A DNA stretch of 64,000 nucleotides from UBA11865 sp963749825 (GTDB lineage: Bacteria > Chloroflexota > Anaerolineae > Promineifilales > Promineifilaceae): contig CAVVOI010000009.1 in the NCBI GenBank assembly GCA_963749825.1, forward strand, positions 372,001 through 436,000, written 5' to 3'. Every line of letters starts with the position of its first letter. The stretch's first letter is position 1. Below are positions 43,589 through 53,213 of this stretch, piece after piece. A program made the position numbers and the translations under genes. Below the pieces are notes generated by a model, which saw nothing but the letters and a program-made list of their open reading frames with translations, was not told where the DNA came from and made no database searches.

Positions 43589-46500
43589 CTAGGGCAAGGT
43601 CGAGTCGTAGAGTGGTCCGTCATCAACGGCCTCCCCGTAATAACCCTTGTTCAGTGGTGCATAGACGATCACTTCACCGGAACAGCTGTTATACTGTCCG
43701 TCGTCGGCAGTGAAGTACACGTGATAAGCACGACCGTTGGCTTCACCGTCTCGTTCGGCTCTCAGCCAGGCAGTGTCCGTGCTCACACCTTCGCCATCCG
43801 GCCATGTATTGCCGTCGTTTTCGCCGTTAACCGGCTCATCCTGCCAGATGCTGTCGATGTTAATCGTCACCGGGTCGCCATCCGGGTCGGTCACACCGAG
43901 AATCGAGATTGCAACGAATTTGTGATTCACGGGCCAGAGTTGTTCCAGACTGGGCGACGCCGCGTCACAAACCGGCGGGCCATTCAGGTCCAGTCCTACG
44001 AGAACCGGGTCATGGTCTGATGAACGATAGGCATCCGGCGCGTAAATGGCATCCTGATTGGGTCCTTTGAAGGATGTGTCGTAGTCGATCAGGTCAGCCT
44101 CATCAGCATTGATATGCCAGACGGTAACGCCGGTCACTTCATCCTTCAGCCCTGCATTTGCCAGGGCATGGTCGAGGTACCCTGTCTGCCCGTCGAAGAC
44201 ATAGGAATAAGCATCCTCCCCAAGGAACTTGTAGATCAGATCAGTGTATCCCCCAGCCAAGATGGCATCGATCGGTTCTTCCTTATCATAGGAGTTCAGG
44301 TCGCCGATGATGAGGAAATCTTCATCACCACTACCTGTCGGATCAGTAGCCAGCCAATCAACCAATGCTTCGGCCGCAGCTTTGCGGGTCAGGTTACAGT
44401 TGCCTGCACCATCACCAGTATCAGGATCGCCGATCGCGTTACAATCTGAACCTTTGGATTTGAGGTGGTTCACTGCCACGGTGACAATCCCGCCTGTTGC
44501 GTTATCCTGGAAGGCCTGAGCCAGAACAGGCCGGTTGAAGTCATCAAGGAAGCGGCTATCTACTGACGTATCAAGTACAGCATAACCGCCAACTGGTGAC
44601 GTCGAGGCTGGCTTGTAGATAAAGGCGACTCGAATGGCATCAGATCCAATAGCCCCTGTTGCAATATAATCGTACGTTCCCGCACCCAAGCTGTCATTGA
44701 GTCCGCTCACTAGGTCAGCAGTGGGGATATCGGCCGGATGGTTCTCGATCTCGATCAAACCGACCACATCGGCGTTGATGGTAGTCAGAGCAGTGATGAT
44801 CTTGTCGCGTTGGCGGGTGAACTCGTCTGGTTGATCCGCATCCGCACCGCGGCATTCCTGATCTTCCAATGGACCACATTTGTTGTCGAGTGGGTCACCT
44901 GTTGGATAGTCCAACGTGGTGAAGTAGTTCAGCACGTTGAAGGAAGCCACCTTCAAGCGACCACCGACATCATCAGGTAGAGGCGTACGCGGGTTCACAT
45001 TGGTGTAATCTGCACCTTGAGTCGGCTGGATACGATATAATCCAAAAGCGTAGTCCATCACACCGGTGACATTTTCTACCGTATCTCCACCGCGGAACAG
45101 GTTGGTCAGATCAAAGTCGAGTCCATTCGGATGGATAGCCGGGTCAGGATTCTGATTCGAACGCCCGTCGTCAAGTGTGATTCGGTTGAGCAGGAACTCC
45201 TGTGCAGCCTGGATCGCATCCGGGCCGGGCTCGAATTCGGCGGTCGGGGTGAGGCGCCGCTCGGAGGTCAATACGATCTCATTAAAGCGATCGAAGTTGA
45301 AGTATTCAGAGATGACGAGCGCCTGCGGGAAAGTGACCAGCATACCTTCGTAGGCTTCAAAAGCGTCAGCACTTGTTACCGGTAATGACAAATTAGATAC
45401 CGTGGGCAACGCATTGCCACTGCTGACAACTGTAACGCCTGTGAAAGATGTGATCTCCGTCAAGCCGTTGAATTCAGAAACGGCACCTTCCACACGCACC
45501 AGGTCGCCGAGCTGCACATTTACAGCAGGTGAACTTCCATTGAATACGAAGATGCCTTCAGATGTCAGCGCGTCCGCGTCTGCATCGGCATCCTCTTCCT
45601 GGACATGGAAGCCGTTCAGATCGCCGTTCGTGCCGCTGGCGCCATCCTGGAAGTCTCCGACAACAATACCTTCAATAGCAACCGTATTACCAACCAGCGG
45701 ACTTGCTGAACCACTGCCTTGAACCTCATGGATTTTTACAGTCGTGACCGGAACTACGCAAGAATTGACGTCTCTGGGTGTAGGGGCATATTGTGCATAG
45801 GTATCGGTATTAAGCGCACCGCCGCTGCCATTTGGGCAACGCTGGTTGGAATGATTATCCTTGTCGCCCGCACCATTTTCATCCACTTGAGGCTGACCAG
45901 CATTGAGCAAGACCAGCAATTCGACATCGTCGGCATCGCTTGTATCATAAACGATGGCGTCAATTAAGTTAGCCGTTGTAACCGCCGTGCCACTGGGAAA
46001 ATCAGTTGCATCGCCTTGATATAAGGCAACCGCATCAGCGCCATTTTGTAAACCGTTACCGCTGAAAGTGATTGCGGGCGTAGGTGAGACACCTGCATTA
46101 CCGAGCAGGAAATAGCCATTAGTATCGGTTGTGTAACCATCCAAATCAAAGCTATCGTACGATGTATCGCCATTTCCGTTATAGAAAACGACTACCAAGC
46201 CATCAAGCGCAGTGTTGCCCGCTCCGCCATCATATAACTCAACGAACTCGGCAGCATCCGTTCCTGGTGTGTCGGAGTCAACTTCGTTGATGATGACATT
46301 TGTGCTTGGGCCACCGCCACCATCGCAGTTGGCGGTATGCGAACCAAGACCGTCGAAGGTATTGATAGCAAAACTATCCCACTCGACTGACGCATCGAAA
46401 GCATCATCGGGATTGGTATCACCAGCACAAACATCTGCTTTACGGCGTAAGGTATCATCTTGACCGCCGCCAGTCCATTGGCTGCCGGGGTCAACACCAA

Positions 46501-46915
46501 CCTGACCGAAGGAGTCTACAGCAACGCCACTATTTCTTAATACAAGCGCGTCATCACCGTTGAAATTGATCACGGTGCTACTAATGGCGTCCGCTACTGC
46601 AAGTATTGACGGGTCGGCAGATGCATGTGCTACAACAAAGACATCTCCATCAGCCAGCGTGCCGCTTAATGCAACACTTTGTGACGGAGATGCCGCGCCG
46701 TTTGAATATAACTCAAGGGTATAAGCGGACAAATCTACCGCCGCGCCGGTGCCATTGTAAATTTCAATCGCTTTATTGAAGCTACTGCCTTCGATGTATT
46801 CAGAAATGAATAGATCTGTTGGTGGAGCTGCTTCTGCTGTAATGCCAGCTGCCAACAGAATCGTCAGAAAAATGGCCAATGTTGCCAATAGAATGTGTTG
46901 TCTTTTGTAGCTCAT
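43589..46915 (-). CDS. ExeM/NucH-type secreted endonuclease with lamin-tail domains
   Basis: An 1108-residue secreted protein. A signal peptide (1-29, ending AEAA) is followed by a lamin-tail domain (about 32-190, starting DLFISEYIEGSSFNKAIEIY), then a second one (about 205-345, VIINEVDSDTPGTDAAEFVELYDG). Next come an OB-like domain (about 390-520) and an endonuclease/exonuclease/phosphatase domain (about 655-975) with KVASFNVLNYF, DVVGLIEIENH, VNHLKSKGSDC, IGDLNSYDKE and SDHDPVLVGL. A C-terminal region has DPDGDPVTINI. It degrades extracellular DNA, for nutrients, phosphate or biofilm release. AGGAGG stands 5 bases before the ATG. A near-perfect palindrome lies about 100 bases upstream. Confidence 0.92.
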   Translation of the reverse strand: MSYKRQHILLATLAIFLTILLAAGITAEAAPPTDLFISEYIEGSSFNKAIEIYNGTGAAVDLSAYTLELYSNGAASPSQSVALSGTLADGDVFVVAHASADPSILAVADAISSTVINFNGDDALVLRNSGVAVDSFGQVGVDPGSQWTGGGQDDTLRRKADVCAGDTNPDDAFDASVEWDSFAINTFDGLGSHTANCDGGGGPSTNVIINEVDSDTPGTDAAEFVELYDGGAGNTALDGLVVVFYNGNGDTSYDSFDLDGYTTDTNGYFLLGNAGVSPTPAITFSGNGLQNGADAVALYQGDATDFPSGTAVTTANLIDAIVYDTSDADDVELLVLLNAGQPQVDENGAGDKDNHSNQRCPNGSGGALNTDTYAQYAPTPRDVNSCVVPVTTVKIHEVQGSGSASPLVGNTVAIEGIVVGDFQDGASGTNGDLNGFHVQEEDADADADALTSEGIFVFNGSSPAVNVQLGDLVRVEGAVSEFNGLTEITSFTGVTVVSSGNALPTVSNLSLPVTSADAFEAYEGMLVTFPQALVISEYFNFDRFNEIVLTSERRLTPTAEFEPGPDAIQAAQEFLLNRITLDDGRSNQNPDPAIHPNGLDFDLTNLFRGGDTVENVTGVMDYAFGLYRIQPTQGADYTNVNPRTPLPDDVGGRLKVASFNVLNYFTTLDYPTGDPLDNKCGPLEDQECRGADADQPDEFTRQRDKIITALTTINADVVGLIEIENHPADIPTADLVSGLNDSLGAGTYDYIATGAIGSDAIRVAFIYKPASTSPVGGYAVLDTSVDSRFLDDFNRPVLAQAFQDNATGGIVTVAVNHLKSKGSDCNAIGDPDTGDGAGNCNLTRKAAAEALVDWLATDPTGSGDEDFLIIGDLNSYDKEEPIDAILAGGYTDLIYKFLGEDAYSYVFDGQTGYLDHALANAGLKDEVTGVTVWHINADEADLIDYDTSFKGPNQDAIYAPDAYRSSDHDPVLVGLDLNGPPVCDAASPSLEQLWPVNHKFVAISILGVTDPDGDPVTINIDSIWQDEPVNGENDGNTWPDGEGVSTDTAWLRAERDGEANGRAYHVYFTADDGQYNSCSGEVIVYAPLNKGYYGEAVDDGPLYDSTLP

Positions 46916-47013
46916 TATTCCTCCTAATTTAGCAAAATTTGTTGAATAGAAATGGTTCAGATTGGTGTTAATAGTGAGAATTATCAGTTTTCATTGTATG
47001 AAAAATGCCTTGC

Positions 47014-47045
47014 GGGAATCACTTTAGGTAACCTAAATCATTCCC
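47014..47045. promoter_or_regulatory. Palindromic operator candidate (TTTAGGT-A-ACCTAAA)
   Basis: A perfect 7+1+7 inverted repeat, TTTAGGTAACCTAAA at 47023-47037, is bracketed by outer arms GGGAAT (47014-47019) and ATTCCC (47040-47045). It sits about 100 bases upstream of the secreted nuclease start. On the leftward strand it precedes a possible -10 (TACAAT, 46994-46999). The core resembles half-sites bound by DtxR/MntR-family metal regulators (TTAGG and CCTAA), which is an inference. Confidence 0.5.
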
Positions 47046-47682
47046 ACTAAAAACAAATAGGTTAGAGCAGTATTCTAAACGCCTTTAAACCTCCTTTAGC
47101 ATTGTTATGAAATTGGTGAATTGCGCCAAAATATTCGATGGAATTTCAACCAACTGGCAATTTGTTGCTGTTGGCCAATACAAATGGGCGGTTGTCTACA
47201 AAGCCATTATAAACTATTTTTTTGCGAATCAATCTTACGATTTGCATACGAAATCGGAACTCGCCGTGGCCGGTAATTGCATTCTACCGAAGCCAATCCG
47301 GATTTGAATAGTAGCAGTGCCAACAAACTCCTGTTAATCCAAACAATTACCACGCACGACTACTCTAATAAAACGGGTACGGGATTTCTCTGATCCAAGG
47401 GAAATGGAAATTAGGCCAGTTCCGGTCCCAATTTCTCTTCGGAAGAAGCTAAACGTTAGAATAACGACCTCCATGAATCGAATAGTTGAGCATGCGCCAA
47501 GCAAGCCTGGATCAAGCCAGACCTACAGAAAAACAGAGGTACTTAAGTACTGATTGATACGAATTGAATAGATGAGTAGTGAAATGTTGGTTAGTGGCCA
47601 AACACTTCCGCTTAAACCGTTGATATGATCGTTTCAAGCGGTAAACTTGAAACACTCAGATGAGATAAAAATCTGGACAAGA

Positions 47683-47713
47683 ACCGCCCGCAGGTCATCG
47701 ACCTGCGGGCGGT
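47683..47713 (-). terminator. Strong hairpin after the broken subtilase gene
   Basis: A perfect 14-bp stem (47683-47696 with 47700-47713, arms ACCGCCCGCAGGTC and its complement) has a 3-base loop. Leftward it is followed by TTCTTGTCC, rightward by ATCTTT. It lies about 55 bases beyond the subtilase stop and is probably its terminator, or works in both directions. Confidence 0.7.
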
Positions 47714-47767
47714 ATCTTTACTTCATAAGGTGACTAATCCAACGTAGTCGGAACAAGCCACAAACCA

Positions 47768-50731
47768 TTAGCGAGTATCGACGCTGACCAGGGTTAGACC
47801 CATGAGGCCAACGTCGCCTGTGTGAGAGACGGCGCCGAGGTAAGTCGTACCAGCAGCGAGACCGCTCCAGCTAACATCGATAGTGCCGACCGTGCCAATT
47901 GTGGCCGCAGTCGGGGCCGAATCGATGCTCAGGCTCCGCCACCGCTCGCCAGCGGGACTGCCCAGTAATGTAGGGTATAGGGCAGCGGTTCATTGGGCAC
48001 CGACCAGCCGTGGACGACCATGGTGTAGGTATCGTCGGCCGGCAGAGTCAGCTCGATTATCTCATCGGTGCCACCGTTCGTGCTTGCGGCAACGAGATTG
48101 CCCGAGGAGTCCTCAAGAAATAGATCAATATCGTCGGGACCAGGGATGACCATTTCCCAGCGTACGAAGGCTGCGCCCGAAATCGGGAAGTCCCACTTTT
48201 GTACGCCAACGGGCGAGTCATCGCCGCTCGGATATGTTTGATCCGGATCCTGGCCGATATTGTCGCTCACTGGCGCATCGGCCGTTAGACCATGCGGTGC
48301 TGCCGCGTAGCTGCCGGTGTAACCAAAGTTCACATCGAAACTCGTCGAGCCGTCGGTGCCTGTACCACCTACCTCAGGCGGGGCGGCGAACAATCCGCCT
48401 TTGACTGCGATGGGGCTGTAGACGTTATAGTGACCGGTGTCGTCGTTCCAGGTCAAGGAGCCAAAGCGCCATTCGCCGATGGGAGCGCTGACGTTAGTGA
48501 CAGTCACCTCGTAGCTGACCGATTGACCGCTCTTCAGGCGGAAGCTGGAGGGCGAAACGGTCACTTCATAACCATCCGGGGCGTCGACGGAAACGTTGTA
48601 GGTCCGCCAGCCGTTTTCTTGGGCCACACTGGTTACCGTACGAACAACCGTCTGGCTGCCGGGTACGTTGGCGATGCCGATGGACGGTACGTTCAGATTG
48701 TACGGTTCCGAGGGAACGCCGATGGATTCCAGGAAGTCGCAGCTGCCTGTGTGAAGACGCCAAAGTCCTCACCGCAGGTGTAGGCGGCGTATTCGAACAG
48801 GCCGGCATCATAAGCCAGTCCAGGTTGGAAGGCCGAACCCTTGTGAACGGCCTGGCCGGGATTCATATGACCGGAGCCCATGTCGAAGGGATCGGCCGGG
48901 CTGACCCGGTCGTTGTCGACCACGTCCTGGTAGGCAGTGGTCATGATCGCCGACTTGGCCATGGCCGCGCTCCAATCGGGATGGGCCTGATCGATCAGCG
49001 CGAAAAGGCCAGCCATGTGCGGGCTGGACATGGAGGTGCCGGCGATGGCTTGGAATAGTTCACCAGGGTGATCCCCGGATGGGTGTCGGTGAATTGCCAG
49101 CCAGGATCTGGATGCCTGGGCCCGTGATGTCGGGCTTGATGAGATCCGGGCTTATGGGGTTGGGACCGCGAGAGCTGAAGTAGGTCACCGATGGGGCGCT
49201 TGGCCACTCGCTTACCTGCTCGGCGATGATTTCCGCTGTCGGCGAGGCGGCGGAAGCGATGTAAGCTTTGATGGCCAGGCCCGGGGTTTGATCGACATGC
49301 ACCGAAGGAACCCAATGCGTGTCAGAGAACAAGTTGTTGTCATCGCTGTTTTCGTACAGGATCATGCCTACACCACCGGCCATGGATACGGCCAGACTCT
49401 TATCTGCCCGGGCGTTAGCCCCGCGGCGGCAAAGGACGATATTGCCGGCTACGACACCGGCGTCCAACGTACCGGGAATACACAGATCACCACCGGCGAA
49501 CTCGGCATCAACCAGTGGGGTTGAACCGATACCCGGTGTAATCGACGCGCCGGCATATTCAGAGCCATCACCGAGGATGACGGTGCCTTGGAAGAAACGG
49601 CTTTGGGTATTGGCGCCAACGGTGGTCAACCAGGGCATGGTGCCTGGATTGCCTACGGTGGCCGCGCCTGGTCCGGCAGTTGCCAGCTGAAGTGGCTACA
49701 TGCACGCCAGCGTTGGCGGCGAAGAGGAAGGCGATCTCGTCGGCGCCTGGTCCGGCAGCGCCGCCACCGATGGAGTAGTTGATCACATCGACGCCGTCGG
49801 CTACAGCCTGATCAATGGCACTGGCCAGGTCGGAGGTAAAGCCACCCAGGTTACCCAGGCCCTTGTAAGCAATCACATGGGCGCGTGGGGCGATGCCGGA
49901 GATGGTTCCGCGGGGGATACCGTATATGCTGGCAGCGACGCCGGCGTTACCGGCCGCTGTCGAGGCGGTATGGGTGCCATGACCGTCATCATCCCGGGCG
50001 GAATCAAATTCATCCGGAGCCGCGCCGATAAGCGCACGATAGGTATCTATCATCTGGCGGGCGCCGATGAGCTTGTTATTGCACTCAAAGGGAGCATCGT
50101 TGGCATTATGGGCAGTGTTGCCGAATTCGCAATTCGGCCGGCTGTCATCCAACGGTGGTGCTGCTGGGAAGCTGCCGTCGTCGGCAAAGCTCGGATGCTC
50201 GGGCCAGATGCCGCTATCGATGACGCCGACGACCACGCCTTCGCCATCATAGCCTGTTTGCCAGGCGCTGGCGGGACCGGTCAGGCCCAGGAAGGCCGGG
50301 CTGCTGTCGGTGTCGGCGTAACGCATCTCGTCTTTCATGACCTTGGTCACACCGTCTTGCGCTTCGACTTCTTTGGCCTGGTCCTCGGTCAGTAGGGCCG
50401 AGTAGCCATTCAGGGCGACGGTATAAGTATTCACCAACTGATCAACACTGGCGCCGGCCGCTTCAAGCGAAGCATCGTGGGTCGTTTCCAAGAATTTTTG
50501 GTATTTTTTCACATGGGCGCTATTGGGGTTGACTTTTGCGCCATTACCGGGCTTGGTTGCCTGGTAACCTTTGAGATCCCCTTCATAAGCGATAACTGGA
50601 TCTAATTCCATGAGGACGATGTAGGAGTCGACCTCATTAGCTTTCTGACCATTTCCCTGGGCTGAAGCTATCAGTGAAAAAGCGAAAACCAGGGTCAAGA
50701 ACAAACCTACAAACAAAAGTTTGCGTTTCAT
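47768..50731 (-). pseudogene. Subtilase (S8) secreted protease gene with four frameshifts
   Basis: Joined across frames this is a roughly 985-residue subtilase. The first frame (from 50731) has a signal peptide ending IASA, an inhibitor I9 propeptide (about 35-135), D172 in VIDSGIWPEHP and H251 in DDGHGTHTAS. Near 49661 one extra base breaks the frame at SAGN. The next frame has a PA-like insert (NIVLCRRGANARADKS) and FSSRGPN, until one extra base near 49077. The third has AGTSMSSPHMAGL with the catalytic Ser, until a lost base near 48740. The fourth has a fibronectin-like part, until a lost base near 47935. The last 50 or so codons then end at TAA 47768. Each break is repaired by a single base. 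Confidence 0.82.
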
Positions 50732-51033
50732 TTATGCACTTCCTCCGATTTTTCCCGCAGCTACTTATATAGAGTGAGGGACGGGTTGAAATGTCACGTC
50801 ACGTGCGGGTCTAAACAACAATAAGGGTCAATAAAACAGTAGGTCTTGCTATGTCTCCTCAAAAGCAATCTACTTTTTCTTACCACCTCCCTTAAAATGT
50901 CTATGATCTGATAACAATCTATAAATCATTTGGTGGCGCATGGATACTACGGCTCTCCCCCGATTGCGCCAGTGCCCAACATAATACAACAAAAGTATGA
51001 ATTTGCACAAGTGCAGATGGAAGTAAAAATTAA

Positions 51034-51074
51034 CGCGGGCTGGTAGCCCACCTGCAGGATGCCATCCAGCGATA
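51034..51074. repeat. Two-hairpin palindromic repeat, copy A
   Basis: It reads as hairpin GGGCT-GGT-AGCCC followed by GCAGGAT-GCC-ATCCAGC and then GATAC. It matches copy B at 51180-51220 at roughly three of four positions, with hairpin bases partly covarying. Confidence 0.55.
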
Positions 51075-51179
51075 CTTAAATAGAACAAGTGAAAATCGTG
51101 ATGAAAAGTAAAGTGGTTTGATAATTCGATGATCGATCAAGTAACCACGAGCTTCGCCATAACACTGGGGAAAAATAGT

Positions 51180-51220
51180 GTAGGCCGGCAGCCTGCCGCA
51201 GGATAATATCCTGCGATACG
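51180..51220. repeat. Two-hairpin palindromic repeat, copy B
   Basis: It reads as AGGC-CGGCA-GCCT followed by the perfect hairpin GCAGGAT-AAT-ATCCTGC and GATAC. It is a direct repeat of copy A, about 146 bases away; similarity continues more weakly for some 40 bases beyond GATAC. Confidence 0.55.
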
Positions 51221-51311
51221 AATTCAATTAGGATTGCACGAATGGTAAAGTGAACAGGCTTAGACTAGAATCTTAAACATCATTAATTTGTTGCCTTTGA
51301 ACTCGCCATTA

Positions 51312-52601
51312 ATGGACCGTAACCAGTTGCAGTTGGAACAAAAAAAAGGATCGACTTCCTGGGGGATAAATTTCTTCCCCATGTGGGCTGGCCAGGCCGT
51401 CTCGCTAGTAGGCAGCCGGGTTGTCCAATTCGCCCTCATCTGGTATTTGACCCAACAAACGGGATCGGCCACGGTTTTAGCCCTGGCGACCCTGGTCGGC
51501 ATCGTGCCGGAAATCATTTTGGGGCCTATCGCCGGGATTTTTGTCGACCGCTGGGACCGGCAAATCGTGCTCATCGCGGCCGATGGCCTGGTGGCTCTGG
51601 CTGCCTGGTGGCTGGCCTACCTGTTCTGGAGCGGCTCGGTCCAGGTCGGGCATATTTATATCATCTTATTCGTTCGCGCCCTCGCCGGCAGCTTCCATTG
51701 GCCGGCCATGCAAGCATCGACCTCATTGATGGTGCCGGAAACGCATTTGGCCCGGGTAAACGGGCTCAACCAGGCTGTCAACGGCGGGCTGACCATCCTT
51801 GGACCTTTATTGGGGGCGTTGTTACTGGGCCTGATGCCGCTCTACGGCATCATGATGGTCGACGTTGGGACAGCTATCTTGGCCATTTTGCCCTTGATTT
51901 TCATCCGGATCCCACTTCCTGCCCGGACCGAAAGGAGCCCGGGCCAAGAATCGGTCTGGCGCGATCTACGGCAGGGGTTGGAGTACATCCTTAATTGGCG
52001 GGGATTGACGATCATCATCGGCATGGCCATGGTTACTCGCCTGCTCTTAATGCCCGCTTTTTCTTTGTTGCCGCTGCTCGTTAGCGAACATTTCGGGGGA
52101 ACGGCCGCCCAGCTTGGTTTCCTGGAATCAGTTTTGGGCGTCGGCATGCTCCTGGGTGGCCTGATTTTGAGTCTATGGGGTGGTTTTAGGCGCAGGATCT
52201 ATACAACTTTAGGGGGAATCGTATTCTTAGGCTTTGGCCTGGTGGTATTAGGTTTTGTGCCTGGTGATTTATTCGCCCTGGCTTTAATATGTACCTTTTT
52301 CATCGGCCTGGCGGTGCCTTTTATCGATGGGCCTTTGATGGCCATTCTCCAGGCTACAGTCGCGCCGGAGATCCAGGGACGGGTGTTCACCTTGATGGGT
52401 AGTTTAATCTCGCTGGCGACGCCCATCGGCTTGATTCTTGCCGGACCGTTGAGCGATATCGTCAATATTCAATTCTGGTATGTCTTGGCTGGCCTGGTAT
52501 ACGTCCTGATAGGGGCAACCTTGTTTTTTGTGCCTGATGTGATTCGCATGGAGGACCGCGGAAAGGAGAGCGGCGCAGAGCCGGGCCCGGTCGTGCAGTA
52601 A
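51312..52601 (+). CDS. MFS efflux transporter (MFS_3/EntS-like)
   Basis: About 429 residues from ATG 51312 (an upstream TTG at 51288 keeps the frame). Twelve hydrophobic segments are visible. The protein begins INFFPMWAGQAVSLVGSRVVQFALIWYL when read in parts, typical of the MFS_3 group of drug or siderophore exporters, with GPIAGIFVDRWDRQIVLIAAD as the loop 2-3 motif. A repeat-like GFRRRIY loop lies in the second half. The tail is acidic and cytoplasmic. Substrate unknown; macrolides or similar drugs are typical for the group. No good ribosome site was seen. Confidence 0.87.
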   Translation: MDRNQLQLEQKKGSTSWGINFFPMWAGQAVSLVGSRVVQFALIWYLTQQTGSATVLALATLVGIVPEIILGPIAGIFVDRWDRQIVLIAADGLVALAAWWLAYLFWSGSVQVGHIYIILFVRALAGSFHWPAMQASTSLMVPETHLARVNGLNQAVNGGLTILGPLLGALLLGLMPLYGIMMVDVGTAILAILPLIFIRIPLPARTERSPGQESVWRDLRQGLEYILNWRGLTIIIGMAMVTRLLLMPAFSLLPLLVSEHFGGTAAQLGFLESVLGVGMLLGGLILSLWGGFRRRIYTTLGGIVFLGFGLVVLGFVPGDLFALALICTFFIGLAVPFIDGPLMAILQATVAPEIQGRVFTLMGSLISLATPIGLILAGPLSDIVNIQFWYVLAGLVYVLIGATLFFVPDVIRMEDRGKESGAEPGPVVQ

Positions 52602-52640
52602 ACCTCGTTTAAATTGATCCCTAGCCAACAGCAAAGAACG

Positions 52641-52668
52641 TGTTATAATGAAATAGAACAAATGTTCT
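52641..52668 (+). promoter_or_regulatory. Extended -10 promoter overlapping a GAACNNNNGTTC palindrome
   Basis: TGT followed by TATAAT (52641-52649) is an extended -10 element. Just beyond, AGAACA (52655-52660) and TGTTCT (52663-52668) make a perfect inverted repeat two bases apart, containing GAAC-AAAT-GTTC. This matches the core of the LexA box known from Bacillus and relatives. The palindrome would cover the transcription start. Confidence 0.5.
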
Positions 52669-52670
52669 TT

Positions 52671-52883
52671 ATGGATCAAATGATGAACCTAGCTCAAGCC
52701 GGTATCATTCTTAAATGTCGCTGTGGCGCAAAAATAGCCGCCGATATGATCGGCGTATTGTTCGACGACCGGGGATGCGTGAAGGTCAACGACCAGCCCA
52801 TACGATGCCAGGTGTGTGGGGCTGTTTACAGGCGGGGGGAGCGGTTAAAGTACAACCTAGGAATGATAGAAAGCAAAGGTTGA
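52671..52883 (+). CDS. Small zinc-ribbon-like protein
   Basis: A 70-residue protein if started at ATG 52671 (an in-frame ATG at 52614 is upstream of the promoter-like site and less likely). It has a CRCGAK pair, a middle cysteine in DDRGCVKV and a second pair in RCQVCGAV, giving the four-Cys pattern of a zinc ribbon. No family is recognised. The start has no ribosome site and lies only some 13 bases after the expected transcription start, so the mRNA would be almost leaderless. Confidence 0.6.
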   Translation: MDQMMNLAQAGIILKCRCGAKIAADMIGVLFDDRGCVKVNDQPIRCQVCGAVYRRGERLKYNLGMIESKG

Positions 52884-52920
52884 TGGTTTCTTAGCCATCA
52901 TGCTCTCGGCTGGGGATAGA

Positions 52921-53121
52921 TCATTTCTGAACGATGGGTACGACGATCCAGCCGCTGCCCTTGCAGCCGGGACAGACGCCAGTTCCACTGCAGCGACGAC
53001 ATTTTTTGAGATTGCCGGCCGGATCGATCCCTTCACCTTTACAGCGATGGCAGTCTCCCGTGCCTTTGCAACCTTTGCATTGTACGGCTCCGCCTTGTTG
53101 TGCTTCCTTGCGATCACTCAT
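52921..53121 (-). CDS. Mini-protein with DnaJ-type zinc-finger repeats
   Basis: A 66-residue protein starting MSDRKEAQQGG at the ATG ending 53121 (a TTG at 53136 is also possible). Four repeats of the DnaJ cysteine-rich type fill it: CKGCKGTG, CHRCKGEG, CRRCSGTG and CPGCKGSG. These match the two zinc centres of DnaJ, but there is no J domain and no client-binding domain. It may act as a free thiol-disulfide or protein-binding module. It is convergent with the zinc-ribbon gene and divergent from the HAD gene. Confidence 0.72.
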   Translation of the reverse strand: MSDRKEAQQGGAVQCKGCKGTGDCHRCKGEGIDPAGNLKKCRRCSGTGVCPGCKGSGWIVVPIVQK

Positions 53122-53213
53122 ATTATTCTGTACCAATGCTCAAAACGTACGATAATTAAAATCGATGAAGATACTAAGCCATTATAGAGCACAGACAGAA
53201 CCGGAGCGAACAT

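Larger units (their letters stand above)
46916..47767. other. Intergenic region between two leftward secreted-protein genes
   Basis: No convincing gene. It holds the palindrome at 47014-47045 (next entry) and the terminator at 47683-47713. The 47107-47307 frame has no ribosome site and unremarkable composition. The middle part (47300-47680) shows nothing I can name. Confidence 0.45.
50732..51287. other. Intergenic region with two palindromic repeat elements
   Basis: This region lies between the leftward subtilase gene and the rightward MFS gene. It holds two REP-like elements (51034-51074 and 51180-51220). No gene of plausible composition was seen. Confidence 0.45.

Noticed and set aside
49700..50395. 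231-codon plus-strand frame opposite the subtilase
   Set aside because: The minus strand carries the subtilase catalytic motifs here; the plus frame has no ribosome site.
51383..51994. 203-codon frame inside the MFS gene
   Set aside because: An alternative frame of a gene with clear membrane-helix pattern; its Arg/Pro/Gly-rich content is typical of a shadow.
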